From Candidatus Zixiibacteriota bacterium (lineage in GTDB: Bacteria; Electryoneota; B3-LCP), in contig QZKQ01000016.1 of the NCBI GenBank assembly GCA_003599535.1, forward strand, positions 1-50,305: a stretch of 50,305 bases of DNA, in the 5' to 3' direction. The notes beneath the pieces were generated by a model. It had not been told where the DNA came from, searched no databases, and worked only from the letters and a program-made list of their open reading frames with translations. Positions 8,650-18,406 of this stretch are shown here, one piece after another; within the stretch, counting starts at the first letter, position 1; each line of letters begins with the position of its first letter. A program made the position numbers and the translations under genes.

Positions 8650-10563
8650 CTATTGGGTGTAGCCCAGGGCCCGCAACTGGTCCTTCATCATCTCATCGGC
8701 GGCCGAGCGGGTCAGGCCGGAAGCGCGCCGCCCGGTTTCATAGCTTTTGATCATCTGCGGCGGGTGCGCTTTCAGGAATTCAGGCGAGATCGCTTCCGTG
8801 GCGATGCGGCCGTCCATGTCGCGGGCCGCGGGCAGACCGAAGAGGTAGAGCAGCGTGGGGGTGATATCCAGGACGGACAGGCTGTCCAACTTCACTCCCG
8901 CCTGGAAGTGTGGTCCCGCGGCGGCGAACACCCCGTAGAGGCGGTGGTCGCCGGTGCGGTAGGGCACCATGGGGTTGGGGTCGGGCCCGAAGCCGTGGTC
9001 GGACATCACCATGACGTTGGTGCCAGGCTCCATCTGGGCCATGAATTCGCCCAGGATCTCGTCCATGTAGCGGTAGAATTCGGGGATCACCCGGCCGTAG
9101 CGGGCCACGTCTTCGGGGGGTACGGAGGCGAATTCCTGGGGCCGGTAGTACTGCCAGAAGAAGTGGGAGACCATGTCCATCCCTTCGAAGTAGATGGAGA
9201 AGAGCTCCGGACGGTACTCGCGGTACAGTTGCATTCCGGCGTGGCGGAAGGATTCCGAACCGGTGTAGGCCAGCTTGAACTGGTACAGCGGATTCCAGTC
9301 CACATGGGCGGCCTGGCCCCAGTCGGCGGGATGGGTTTCCAATCCGCCCTCGGGAATGAACCGTTCCACTTCCTGCTGGGTCATGCTGTCGGGCAGGCGG
9401 CACAGGGAGGAGACCTCATTCAGGATCTGTGGAGGGAAGGTTTGCCCGGCAGTCAGGGAAGCAGCGGAGGCGCGGGGATTGAACAGGGTGTAGGTGAAGC
9501 GGTCCGACAGGATGAAGCCGTTGACCGGTTCGGCCGGCCAGGAGGCCCACCAGCCCGCCAGGCCGACGGTGCGGTTAGCGCCGGAGAGAATGTTCCAGAT
9601 GGCCTCGCAGCGGCGCGCCGAACTGGTCACCGGCAGGTCGGCGTCGCTCTGGAAGGTGCTGATCAGGCGGTAGAGCCCCAGGCCGTCGGGATAGTCCTGA
9701 AAGTTGTTGGCCATACCCCGGAACTGGAACGAACCGAAGTCCAGAATGCCGTGCTTTTCCGGCACTTTGCCGGTGGCGATGCTGGTCCAGATCAGGGGCG
9801 AGCGCAGCTCGTCCAGACTGCGGAAGGGGGCCGAGACGCCGGTGTCCACCAGGCGCTGGAAATGAGGTAACTGCCCCTGGGCCAGCAACTCTTCGATGAC
9901 GGACCATTCCGCCCCGTCCCATCCGAAGATGGCCACCCGGGTGCTGTCCAGGACTCCGGCCAGGGCCTCTTGGATCTCCGCCTTGTCTCCCACCGGAGCC
10001 TCCGGCTTGGTGCGGGAAACGGTCACCATGGTGTAGCCCAGAGTGAACACCAGGTAGACGGCGAAGATCGCCAGGAACTTGGGCAGGGTGAACAGCCGGC
10101 TGCGGCCCGACAGCGGGTCCGGCTTGACCCGCACGCTCTGGTAAAACCAGTAGCTCAGGAACACCAGGCTCAGGTAGTAGACCACCAGCAGGAGGTTGTC
10201 GAAGGCGCCCGAACGGAGGTTCTGGCGGGTGGCGGCCAGGTAGATGAAGAGCAGCGCGGACAGCCCCAGGAAGGTGGTGAGCCAGGGGCCGAAGTAGGCC
10301 CGCCCGGCGATGACCTGGCCGGTCAGCCGGGAATAGATCCGCAGCAGGACCCACAGCCCGGCCCCGACTCCCAGCCCGACAAGAGCATACAGATAGGAGG
10401 TGGATCGCAGGAGCGGGTAGATGTTGCGCGTATCTCCCAGTAGATCAGGGTTCCAGTTCAGGATGCGCAGCCCGGTCAGGTATCCCAGCAGCGAGCAGGC
10501 GAGGGCGCCCAGGATCAGGGAGACGGGGAGATCGTACCAGCGGGTTCGCTTATATGCAGGCAT
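8650..10563 (-). CDS. Membrane-anchored alkaline-phosphatase-superfamily phosphodiesterase (copy 1)
   Basis: A 637-residue protein with about five transmembrane helices in residues 12-185 and a type I phosphodiesterase/nucleotide pyrophosphatase domain (Pfam Phosphodiest type) outside. Visible motifs: metal-site AIFGWDGAEW with Asp216, the nucleophile region WTSIATGKVPEKHGI with Thr260 as likely nucleophile, and MSDHGFG near residue 520. It should hydrolyse or transfer a phospho- or sulfo-ester at the outer face of the inner membrane; the substrate is unknown. It ends LRALGYTQ, identical to the next upstream paralogue 35 bases away, so the pair probably arose by tandem duplication. The ribosome site is weak. 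Confidence 0.87.
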   Translation of the reverse strand: MPAYKRTRWYDLPVSLILGALACSLLGYLTGLRILNWNPDLLGDTRNIYPLLRSTSYLYALVGLGVGAGLWVLLRIYSRLTGQVIAGRAYFGPWLTTFLGLSALLFIYLAATRQNLRSGAFDNLLLVVYYLSLVFLSYWFYQSVRVKPDPLSGRSRLFTLPKFLAIFAVYLVFTLGYTMVTVSRTKPEAPVGDKAEIQEALAGVLDSTRVAIFGWDGAEWSVIEELLAQGQLPHFQRLVDTGVSAPFRSLDELRSPLIWTSIATGKVPEKHGILDFGSFQFRGMANNFQDYPDGLGLYRLISTFQSDADLPVTSSARRCEAIWNILSGANRTVGLAGWWASWPAEPVNGFILSDRFTYTLFNPRASAASLTAGQTFPPQILNEVSSLCRLPDSMTQQEVERFIPEGGLETHPADWGQAAHVDWNPLYQFKLAYTGSESFRHAGMQLYREYRPELFSIYFEGMDMVSHFFWQYYRPQEFASVPPEDVARYGRVIPEFYRYMDEILGEFMAQMEPGTNVMVMSDHGFGPDPNPMVPYRTGDHRLYGVFAAAGPHFQAGVKLDSLSVLDITPTLLYLFGLPAARDMDGRIATEAISPEFLKAHPPQMIKSYETGRRASGLTRSAADEMMKDQLRALGYTQ

Positions 10564-10598
10564 GACGGTATCCGGTTGTGCGGTTTGGCGTTTGGGTA

Positions 10599-12677
10599 CT
10601 ACTGTGTATAGCCCAGGGCGCGGAGCTTGTCCTTGTAGGCTTCGTCCATATCGGACTGCATGATCCGGCGGTCGGCGCGGCGGCCGGTGTCGTAGGTGCG
10701 GAGGGCCTCGTCCGCCGGAGGATCCAGCATCATGTCGTCCAGCACCCGCCCGTCGAAATCCTCGGCCGGGGGCAGGCCCAGCAGGGCCAGCACCGTGGGA
10801 GTGACGTCGTACACGTGGGTCCCGTCCATCCGGTAGTTTTCCCGGATGCCCGGCCCGGCGCAGATTAATACCCCGGGGTGCAGGTTGGCCAGATCGTCCG
10901 GGGTGGCGTCGGGCGGCGGCATCTTGGTATGGTTGTAATGCCCCGTCACCATCATCTCGTCGTCGAAGCCGTGGTCGCTGACGATCATGAAGACGGTATT
11001 GGAATCGGCCACCTCCATGAATGAGGCGACCACCTCATCCATATAAACGTAGTAGTTGGCGATCAGGTCCCGGTAACGGGCCAGGTTCTCGGGGATGAGT
11101 TTGTCGGGATGTTGGTCGGCGAAGTGGTACTTCAGATACTGGTGCTGCATGGAATCCATGCCGTCCAGGTAAACGCAGAGGAATTCAGGCTGATGTTCGG
11201 CGATCAGGTACCGGGTGGCCACGGCGAAGGTGGCGTCTTCCGGGTAGCTGTACTTGAACATGGAGGCTTCGTAGTCAATGTTCAGGTAATCGTAGGTGTC
11301 GATGGCGTAGAAGGCGTTCAGGAATTCGGGGCTTTCCACGTTGATGAAGCGGCGGATCTCCTCCTCGCTTAAGTCTTCGGCGGTGCGGGAGAAGGGCATC
11401 AGTTCGTCCAGCATCTCGGGGGGGTAGAGATCGTACTTGGTCTGCCCTTCCTTCTCCTTGAAGTTTTCCATGATGTACTCTTTGTTGTACAGGCAGTGGT
11501 CGGTCACCACGAAGCCGTTGACCGGGGTGGCGGGATAGGAGAGCCACCAGTTGACCGCGCCCACGCTGACCCCGTGGTCGCTCAGAATCTCCCAGATGGG
11601 GGTGGTCTCCAGGAACTGGTTGGTCATGGGCGCCACGGTAATCAGGTCCTCGCGGAACCAGTTCAGCTCCGCGGTAATCTTGGGGGTGATGAAGCAGGGC
11701 AGGGTGTAGCCGGTCCAGGGGAATTTCCATACCAGGAAGCTGGTGACCCCGTGCTTTTCCGGCCCCTTACCGGTGGAAATGCTGCTCCAGATGGTGGCCG
11801 AGAAGGTGGGGAAGATGGTTTCCAGGGGGCCGAAGGAGCCCTGCTCCACCAGCTTCTGGAAGGTGGGCAGCCGGCCCTCCTCGATCATGGGGTCGAGGAT
11901 TTTCCACCACAGCCCGTCAATGCCCACCAGGACGACCTTGACGTCGGTGGGGCGGCGGTCCACCTGCTGCTCTTCGGCGGAGGCCGGTGCGGCCGGTTCC
12001 GGCAGGGCCAGGTAGTAGACGCCTCCCGCCAGCAGCAGCCCCACGATGCCCGCGGTGCCCAACCCGTACAGGACCTTGACCGGCAGGCGGAAGAAGCCCT
12101 TCAGGAAGAGCCGGTAGCCGACCAGGAAGGCCAGCGCCCAGATCAGGGTGAAGACGAAGTCCAGGGCTTTGGCGCTGTCCACCGGCATCAGGGGGTTGAT
12201 GATGAAATGCTGCCGCACCCACTGCCAGGAGTAATTGTACAGGACGGCGGTGAAGAAGAGGGAGAAGTAGAGGCGGCTGAGCGGCGGCCGCAGTCCGCTG
12301 GCGAAGACCAGGATGAGCAGGGCCAGGAACATGCCGGCGATGGGCCCCAGGGGCACGCCGAAGATCAGAAACACCACCAGGAAACCGGCGAATGCGGCTC
12401 CCAGGCTTAAGGCCATGCCCAGCCCCTTGCGGGATCCGGGGTCGCGCAGCAGCAGTCCCCCCAGCACCCCTACGGCCAGGCCGAAAGCCAGGCCCAGCAG
12501 CAGGTACAGGGGGATAAAGTTCAGGGCGAAGGGGTAGGCGTAGCGGAACTGGTGGGTGGATTCATTGATGATGATCATCTTCAGGCTGAAGATGAAGCCC
12601 ACCAGCAGGCTGAAGAGCAGGCCGGCCAGCAGGGCGGCGCCCAGGTGGCGCAGGTACTTGTAGCGGGGATCTTGCAT
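10599..12677 (-). CDS. Membrane-anchored alkaline-phosphatase-superfamily phosphodiesterase (copy 2)
   Basis: A 692-residue paralogue of the 8650-10563 protein. It has about six hydrophobic segments before residue 225, then the catalytic domain: VLVGIDGLWW (Asp254), FPTFSATIWSSISTGKGPEKHGV (nucleophile Thr/Ser region, shown only for its key ATIWSSISTG core) and MIVSDHGFDDEM. It ends KDKLRALGYTQ, the same tail as copy 1. Its N-terminal membrane region differs from copy 1 in length and helix number. It is the first gene of the minus-strand run; upstream lies a 456-base region with a base-paired element. No clear Shine-Dalgarno site precedes the ATG. Substrate unknown; roles in lipid-linked sugar or phospholipid headgroup chemistry are possible but not shown. 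Confidence 0.86.
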   Translation of the reverse strand: MQDPRYKYLRHLGAALLAGLLFSLLVGFIFSLKMIIINESTHQFRYAYPFALNFIPLYLLLGLAFGLAVGVLGGLLLRDPGSRKGLGMALSLGAAFAGFLVVFLIFGVPLGPIAGMFLALLILVFASGLRPPLSRLYFSLFFTAVLYNYSWQWVRQHFIINPLMPVDSAKALDFVFTLIWALAFLVGYRLFLKGFFRLPVKVLYGLGTAGIVGLLLAGGVYYLALPEPAAPASAEEQQVDRRPTDVKVVLVGIDGLWWKILDPMIEEGRLPTFQKLVEQGSFGPLETIFPTFSATIWSSISTGKGPEKHGVTSFLVWKFPWTGYTLPCFITPKITAELNWFREDLITVAPMTNQFLETTPIWEILSDHGVSVGAVNWWLSYPATPVNGFVVTDHCLYNKEYIMENFKEKEGQTKYDLYPPEMLDELMPFSRTAEDLSEEEIRRFINVESPEFLNAFYAIDTYDYLNIDYEASMFKYSYPEDATFAVATRYLIAEHQPEFLCVYLDGMDSMQHQYLKYHFADQHPDKLIPENLARYRDLIANYYVYMDEVVASFMEVADSNTVFMIVSDHGFDDEMMVTGHYNHTKMPPPDATPDDLANLHPGVLICAGPGIRENYRMDGTHVYDVTPTVLALLGLPPAEDFDGRVLDDMMLDPPADEALRTYDTGRRADRRIMQSDMDEAYKDKLRALGYTQ

Positions 12678-13133
12678 ATGTCCGAAGAGTCCTTAGCTGC
12701 AGAGGTTGAGAACATCATAAAAAATATACAAGAATCTCTCGCCGAAACCAACGGTTTTTCTTCGAAAATTGCAGTGTGCATAAGTAATTAACTTCACAAG
12801 CAATAGGAATTTCGTGGCCCCGGAGCCGGCCCAAACCGGGAGTGGTCCAGAGGGGCCAGGCTGCTGCCGGTACGGAAGTCTGCCTTCCGCTGCTGCGGTC
12901 TGCCTTCCTCGCGGTGCTGATCCCTCGGCTGACGGACACAAGGTCGTTGGCCCTACCTGAGGATTTGACGTTCCGGTAGTTTCCGCGAAGTGCGGCTCGC
13001 CTCCAACTTTCCTTCACCGAGGGGTCTAAAAAAAGTTATTTTACCTTGCAATGACTCCGCCGTGGGATTAATTTATTCCCGGTCGGCAAATAATGCCCTC
13101 CCGTCTGTTCGTCTTTATCGGTAACGGTCCATC
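12678..13133. other. Divergent intergenic region with a structured element
   Basis: A 456-base gap between the divergent phosphodiesterase and PorU-like genes. No convincing protein gene is present. Its left part is AT-rich and its centre (12815-13026) is densely base-paired, described separately. Both genes' promoters must lie here, but I cannot fix either one with confidence. Confidence 0.7.
12815..13026. ncRNA. Candidate structured RNA or leader, family not recognised
   Basis: Several helices can be drawn. A 10-bp closing helix pairs 12919-12928 (GATCCCTCGG) with 13017-13026 (CCGAGGGGTC). Inside it are 12946-12950/13003-13007 (GTTGG/CCAAC) and two hairpins, 12953-12979 (CTACC/GGTAG) and 12983-12995 (CCGC/GCGG). 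To the left are a hairpin at 12873-12889 (CGGAAG/CTTCCG), an 11-nt direct repeat at 12878 and 12898, and a 7-bp helix 12815-12821/12852-12858 (TGGCCCC/GGGGCCA). The single non-Watson-Crick pair of the closing helix is G-U on the plus strand but a C-A mismatch on the minus strand, mildly favouring plus. No tmRNA, RNase P, TPP, cobalamin, SAM or c-di-GMP core motif was recognised. Confidence 0.4.
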
Positions 13134-16100
13134 GTGACGACATTCCCTCGGCACTTTCGCAAGGCCTGGAGCGGCGCGGCCCTGGTCCTGGCGGCCGGCC
13201 TTCTGGCCGTCCCGCGCCTGCCCGGCAGCCTCCCCGAACCTGCACCCCGGCAGAATCCCGACATCAGCGTCATTTCCCGCACTTCCGGCGGGGCCGTCCT
13301 GGAGATTACCTTTCCTCCGCTGGAGGCGCAGGACTCCCACGCGGGGCTGCGGCTGCTCATGGGCGACCTGCCCCTCTGCCCCGGTCCCGGCGGGGTCTAC
13401 CTGCCCCGCTGGCAGCGGCTGGCTCCGGGCCGGGCCGCGGATCTGTCGCTGAAGGTCCTGGAAGCCCACACCGCCGTCCTGCCGCTGGAGCAGGACCCGG
13501 CGCGCTTCCGGGGAGATGAGGTGAATCCCTCGCCGGCAGGTCAGACATTCTTGTCTGACAGGGGGAGTGCCCGGGCGATTGACAAGAATGTTTATTTCAC
13601 CGGAAATCGTGGAAATTGGGCGGAACTGCGGGACCTGGGCCAGTTCCGCGGCCTGCCCCTGGCGGCCCTGGAGATCCGCCCGGTGCGCTGGGACGCCCGG
13701 CGCCGCGAGGCGGTTGGGCTGACCCGCCTGAAGCTGCAACTCTCCTGGCCGGAATCTGGTCCGGCGGTGCCCGCCGCGCTGCCGCCCCACCTGCAGGGCC
13801 TGGCCCTGCCCCTGGTTCTCCCGGCTCCGGCGGCCCCTCCGGCGCCGCTGCCCCTGAATTCCCTGTCCCAGGCGGACGAACCGCGACTGAAGATCTACGT
13901 CTCCCAGGAAGGGCTCTACCACCTGGGGGCGGGCGACCTGGCCGCCGCGGGCCTGGACCTGTCGGGGGTGGACCCCCGCACCCTGAGGCTGGAAAACCGC
14001 GGCCTGGAACTGCCCCTCTACGTGGGAGGCGAAGCCGACGGCCGCTTCGACGAAAACGATTACCTCGAATTCTGGGGCGAAGGGCTGCACGGCACCTACA
14101 CTCAGCAGAACCCGGAAATCTACAGCGATCTCTACACCGACGTCAACGTCTACTGGCTCTCCTGGGGGGGAACGCTGGGCGCGCGCCTGGTGGAAGAATC
14201 CGGCGAGGTGGTCGAAACCCGTGCGGCGCACATGCTGCACGCGGTCTCCTATCCCTGCTGGAGGCACTTCGAGACCAACAGCTACTACAATCGCCTGTCG
14301 CAGGTGGACCCCGATTCCTTAAAGGAGCACTGGTACTTCGACAGCGGCGTCAAGGCCTCCCAGACCCGCGACTACCCGGCCTACCTCCCCTGGCCCGACG
14401 ACAACGCCCTCTCCACCGTGCGGGTGCGGGTGGTCCTGCAGGGGCTGACTTACCCGGACGAATTCGGCCAGGGGGGACAGCACCACGTCTACGTCAGCCT
14501 GAACGGGCAGAACACTCCGGCCCTGGAAGCGGGATCGGCGGGCGCTTCCTCCTGGGTGGGGCAGACCGGCGTCATCCTGGACACCGGCCCCAGCCAGGGG
14601 ATCAGCTCCACCGTGATGGTGCACGGCCAGAATCAGCTCTCCCTGTTCGTCCCGGTAGACACCGACGCCGGCCCCAACGACACCGTGCTGCTGAACTGGT
14701 TCGAGATTACCTACCCGCGGCTGTACCGGGCCGACGCTGACCTGATCCGCTTCGCTCCGCCGCAGAACGCCACGCCGGACACCCTGGTGGACTTCCGCCT
14801 GGACGGCTTCACCAGCTCGCAGATCAGCGTCTATAAGCTGGGCCAGTCGAAGATCATCAACGCCGAAGTCATTCCCTATCAGCAGGGCAACCAGACCCTG
14901 TACAAGCTGCACTTCCAGGATCGCCCCGGAGGGCAGCCGCAGTACCTGGCGCTGACTCCCGCCGCCAAGCTGCTGCCCGATTCCACCGTGCTGGACCCCG
15001 GATCCGACCTGCGCCAGCGGCTGACCACCGGCGCCCCGGTGAAGCTGCTGGTGATCGCCGCGCGGGATTTCGAAGACCACCCCCAGTTGGAGGCGTACCT
15101 GGAGCGCCGGCAGGCCGGCCTGGGCCGCACCGAGCTGGCCTTCATGGATGACGTGTTCGACGAGTATTCCGAGGGGATCTACACCCCGCAGGCGATCAAG
15201 GATCTGATCCTGTCGCTGCCCCAGCCGCCCCAGTTCCTGCTGCTGGTGGGGGACGCCTCCTATGACACCCGCAACCACTACGGCCTGGGCGGCAACCTGG
15301 TCCCGGCCATGTACGTGCAGACCAAGGCCTACGGGGCGGTGGCCAGCGACTTCTGGTACAGCCGCCTGGACGGCGACATGATCCCCGACCTGGCGGTGGG
15401 GCGCATCTCCGCCCGCAGCCCCGCCGAGTTGGCCGATTACCTGGACAAACTGGAAGAGTACGAGACCGACCCCGACGCCGGGGCCTGGCGGGGCACTCAC
15501 CTGTTCGTCAGCGGCACGGGGGGCGTGACCGGCCTCTCCTTCCTGCAACTGAGCCAGCAGATCATTTCCCGTCTGCCCGACGACGTCATGGTGGAACGCC
15601 TGGCCACCGACCCGGTCACCAGTCCCTTCTACGGCGGGACCACGGACCTGATTGACCGGTTCGACGAAGGGGCGCTGGTGATTGACTACAACGGCCACGG
15701 CGCCGGCGCGGTGTGGTCGGACAATTCGCTCTTCCGCCTGGAGAACCTGCCCCAGTTGTCCAACCAGGGCCGCTACCCCTTCATCACCAACTTCACCTGC
15801 TTCATCGGGGCCTTCGACACTCCCGAACAGGGCACCATCCTGGGCGAGGAGTTCATCTTCGAAGCGGAGAAGGGGGCCATTGGGGTGCTGGGCTCGTCGG
15901 GGCTGGGGTGGTTCATCAACGGGAGCTGGTTGCAGGAGCAGTTGGTGGCGCGCCTGTACGGCCAGCCGGGCCTCTCCCTGGGCGAGCTGATCAACGCCGC
16001 CAAGACCGCCTACTACAGCTACTACGGCCTGGGGCAGTCGCAGGAATCGTTCGACACCGTGCACCTGATGAACCTGCTGGGCGATCCCTCGCTGGTCCTG

Positions 16101-18140
16101 GCTCACGCCGACGCCGCGCCGCAGGTCCAGGCCGCGCCGCTCTTCGTCGCCACCGGGGATTCCCTCCATCTCTCCCTTCCCGGGAATTTTTCCGGCAGCG
16201 ACGGCCTGCTGCGCCTCTACGATAACCAGGACTACCCCGTCTTTCAGTACGGCATGCCCTTCGAGGCGCCGGTCCTGACCTCCGGGGACAGCCTGTGGGC
16301 CGATTTCCTCCTGCCGGCCCTGGACGATACCGCCGGCCTGACCGGGGGCACCTGCCGCCTGGCCTGGTGGGATCCGGCCGGGGAGCAAAGCAGCCGCGGG
16401 GCGGCGCCGTTTTTCCTGGCCTCGGCCTACGGCGACAGCGCCGGGTTCGATTCCCTGCGTCCCACTCCCGACCCGGTCTACGCCCGGGACGCCTTCGGCT
16501 TCCGGGTGAAGATCCTGGACCCCCAGGGCGTGGCCTCCGCCTGGGCCCACTTCCGCATGGAAACCGACCAGGGCCTGGTCCTGGTGGAGCACGATTCCCT
16601 GCCGCTCTTTCCCCAGGGTGCGCCCGGCTGGTACCAGACCGAAGCGGCCATTGATACCACCGCCTACCCCTACGGCCCCTTCACCCGGGTCATCGCCTGG
16701 GCTGAAGCGGTGGACTCCGCCGGAGGCGCGGCGCGCAACGAAGACATGATTTTCTACGTCCTGGACAGCCGTCCCGACCCTGCCTGGGTGGACGAGAGTC
16801 TGCGCCTGGGCCTGCGCCAGAACGGCGCGGCCCTGATCGTGGAGGTCAGAAACGCTGGGCAGACGGTCATTGATTCCCTGGACGTGTCCTTCCACCTGTT
16901 GGAGCCGGCGCCGCAGCCGCTGGGAACGGTCATCCTGCGCGGCCTGGCCCCCGATACCTCGGCCGAAGCCTGGATCCCCCTGGCCCTGGACCCCGGCCCG
17001 GCGTTCCTCCAGGTTCGGCTGAACGACAGCGCCTGGGTGGACGACGCCACACCCACCGATCCCTATGACCAGGTGGTGACGGTGGACCACTTCACCGTGA
17101 CCCCGGAAACGGGCACGGGCGACACCCTGACCCTGGGGGGCATCTTCCGCGTCTACCTGCCGGCGGGCGCCACCACCGGCCCGGGGGTGTTAACACTGCG
17201 CGAGCGGCGCGACCTGGAACTCTCGGGGACGCAGCCGGGGCTGAACTTCGTCCTGCAGGACTCCTCCGGACCGGCGCCCGGCTGGGGCCTGGAGACCGGC
17301 TTCCTGGGCGGCTGGGGTCTGACCGGGGATTCGCTGTGGATATCCGCCGACCTGGCTGCCGCCGCCAACCCGCCCGTGGACGTGGCCCTGCACCGGCAGG
17401 AACCGGGGCAGGGGTTGTGGCAGAAGCTGGCCGGGGAAGTGTCCCCGGGCGGCGGCTTCCAGCGCTACGGCGCGCGGACGGCGCTGCCGGGCGCCTTCAC
17501 CCTGCTGGAGAACGGCGACCATCAGGGCCCGGAAATCGAGATCACCGTGGAAGGGCAGATCTACACCTCCGGAGGGTACGTGCCCGACCGGCCCAAGATT
17601 TCAGCCCTGGTGCAGGACCCCGGAGGCGTACATTCCACCCCGGGAAGCTGGTGGCTGGCGGTGGACAACCAGACGGTGGACACCAGCCAGGTGGCCGTCA
17701 GCCTGGATCCGAACGGCCAAGTGCTGACCCTGTCCCTGAATCCCACCTTCGCTGTGGGGCCGCACACTGTGCGGGTGATGGCCCAGGATCTGTCCGGCAA
17801 CGCCTCCACCGATACCATCGCCTTCCAGGTGGCGGGGCAGTTCAACCTGAACTTCGTGGGCAACTATCCCAACCCCATGAAGGATCAGACCTACTTCGCC
17901 TACAGCCTGACCGAACAGACCACCGAGCCGGTGGAGATCCGCATCTACACGGTCTCCGGCCGCCTGGTCAAGGTGCTGCGCAGCAATTCCGCCGAAGAGA
18001 TCAATTATGGGGAAATCTACTGGGACGGCCGCGACGAGGAGGGCATGATCATCGCCAACGGGGTCTACTTCTACAAGATCCTGGCGCGGCGCGACGACCA
18101 GAGCATCGAACGCACCATGAAGCTGGCGAAGCTGAGATAA
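13134..18140 (+). CDS. porU: PorU-like C25 (gingipain-family) cysteine peptidase
   Basis: A 1668-residue exported protein starting at GTG. An N-terminal hydrophobic segment (about residues 10-28) precedes a propeptide and PorU-type N-domain. The caspase-like C25 domain lies at about 640-960, with LLVGDASYDT, catalytic His855 (DYNGHGAGAVWSD) and catalytic Cys889 (TNFTCFIGAFD). Long beta-sandwich regions follow. The last ~95 residues are a FlgD-like/T9SS-type domain (NYPNPMKDQTYFAYSL ... IRIYTVSGRLVKVL ... GVYFYKI). In T9SS bacteria PorU is the surface sortase that removes the sorting domain and attaches cargo. Adjacency to a PorV-like barrel supports this role. It could instead be a gingipain-like cargo, since it keeps a sorting-type C-terminus. 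The start site is weakly supported by a ribosome site. Confidence 0.85.
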   Translation: MTTFPRHFRKAWSGAALVLAAGLLAVPRLPGSLPEPAPRQNPDISVISRTSGGAVLEITFPPLEAQDSHAGLRLLMGDLPLCPGPGGVYLPRWQRLAPGRAADLSLKVLEAHTAVLPLEQDPARFRGDEVNPSPAGQTFLSDRGSARAIDKNVYFTGNRGNWAELRDLGQFRGLPLAALEIRPVRWDARRREAVGLTRLKLQLSWPESGPAVPAALPPHLQGLALPLVLPAPAAPPAPLPLNSLSQADEPRLKIYVSQEGLYHLGAGDLAAAGLDLSGVDPRTLRLENRGLELPLYVGGEADGRFDENDYLEFWGEGLHGTYTQQNPEIYSDLYTDVNVYWLSWGGTLGARLVEESGEVVETRAAHMLHAVSYPCWRHFETNSYYNRLSQVDPDSLKEHWYFDSGVKASQTRDYPAYLPWPDDNALSTVRVRVVLQGLTYPDEFGQGGQHHVYVSLNGQNTPALEAGSAGASSWVGQTGVILDTGPSQGISSTVMVHGQNQLSLFVPVDTDAGPNDTVLLNWFEITYPRLYRADADLIRFAPPQNATPDTLVDFRLDGFTSSQISVYKLGQSKIINAEVIPYQQGNQTLYKLHFQDRPGGQPQYLALTPAAKLLPDSTVLDPGSDLRQRLTTGAPVKLLVIAARDFEDHPQLEAYLERRQAGLGRTELAFMDDVFDEYSEGIYTPQAIKDLILSLPQPPQFLLLVGDASYDTRNHYGLGGNLVPAMYVQTKAYGAVASDFWYSRLDGDMIPDLAVGRISARSPAELADYLDKLEEYETDPDAGAWRGTHLFVSGTGGVTGLSFLQLSQQIISRLPDDVMVERLATDPVTSPFYGGTTDLIDRFDEGALVIDYNGHGAGAVWSDNSLFRLENLPQLSNQGRYPFITNFTCFIGAFDTPEQGTILGEEFIFEAEKGAIGVLGSSGLGWFINGSWLQEQLVARLYGQPGLSLGELINAAKTAYYSYYGLGQSQESFDTVHLMNLLGDPSLVLAHADAAPQVQAAPLFVATGDSLHLSLPGNFSGSDGLLRLYDNQDYPVFQYGMPFEAPVLTSGDSLWADFLLPALDDTAGLTGGTCRLAWWDPAGEQSSRGAAPFFLASAYGDSAGFDSLRPTPDPVYARDAFGFRVKILDPQGVASAWAHFRMETDQGLVLVEHDSLPLFPQGAPGWYQTEAAIDTTAYPYGPFTRVIAWAEAVDSAGGAARNEDMIFYVLDSRPDPAWVDESLRLGLRQNGAALIVEVRNAGQTVIDSLDVSFHLLEPAPQPLGTVILRGLAPDTSAEAWIPLALDPGPAFLQVRLNDSAWVDDATPTDPYDQVVTVDHFTVTPETGTGDTLTLGGIFRVYLPAGATTGPGVLTLRERRDLELSGTQPGLNFVLQDSSGPAPGWGLETGFLGGWGLTGDSLWISADLAAAANPPVDVALHRQEPGQGLWQKLAGEVSPGGGFQRYGARTALPGAFTLLENGDHQGPEIEITVEGQIYTSGGYVPDRPKISALVQDPGGVHSTPGSWWLAVDNQTVDTSQVAVSLDPNGQVLTLSLNPTFAVGPHTVRVMAQDLSGNASTDTIAFQVAGQFNLNFVGNYPNPMKDQTYFAYSLTEQTTEPVEIRIYTVSGRLVKVLRSNSAEEINYGEIYWDGRDEEGMIIANGVYFYKILARRDDQSIERTMKLAKLR

Positions 18141-18150
18141 AACTATTCAC

Positions 18151-18174
18151 CGCAAAGACGCAGAGAGCGCAAAG
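18151..18174 (+). repeat. Octanucleotide tandem tract after the porU-like gene
   Basis: Three degenerate 8-nt units CGCAAAGA, CGCAGAGA, GCGCAAAG begin 10 bases after the TAA stop. It resembles the short tandem tracts that follow other genes here. Confidence 0.6.
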
Positions 18175-18216
18175 AAACCCATCAGCACTCTGCAATCAGC
18201 AAAAAGCATTGGTGTT

Positions 18217-18379
18217 CCCGCCAGGATTGAAGCGAAGCGATTCCTGGCGGGTGAGGGTACAGGTGGAGCAGCCGCCAGGAACCGCTAATCTGAGCTTCCG
18301 AACTTGAACAGCGCATGGCAAATTCATCGAAGAAACGACAGGTACTGCGGCCGCTATCCCGCTTCAATCCTGGCGGCAA
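18217..18379. repeat. REP-like palindromes, CCGCCAGGA family
   Basis: Two inverted repeats lie between the porU- and porV-like genes. The first is a tight hairpin, CCCGCCAGGA at 18217-18226 with TCCTGGCGGG at 18242-18251. The second is looser, GCCGCCAGGA at 18271-18280 with TCCTGGCGGC near 18368-18377. The same arms recur near 22.48 and 25.70 kb. Confidence 0.75.
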
Positions 18380-18406
18380 CCAACGCATCCACGTGACCAA
18401 AGCGAT

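Noticed and set aside
12715-13017. Short open frames on the minus strand in the structured intergenic region
   Set aside because: They have no ribosome site and no recognisable protein pattern, and they overlap the base-paired segment.
12919-13026. RNase P RNA or tmRNA
   Set aside because: A GGAAAGT word on the minus strand recalls RNase P, but the other conserved blocks are missing; no tmRNA acceptor or tag frame is visible.
14319-17090. A 923-codon open frame antisense to the porU-like gene
   Set aside because: It mirrors the high-GC codon structure of the sense gene, which has clear C25 motifs. The antisense product is rich in G, V, Q and R and resembles no fold.
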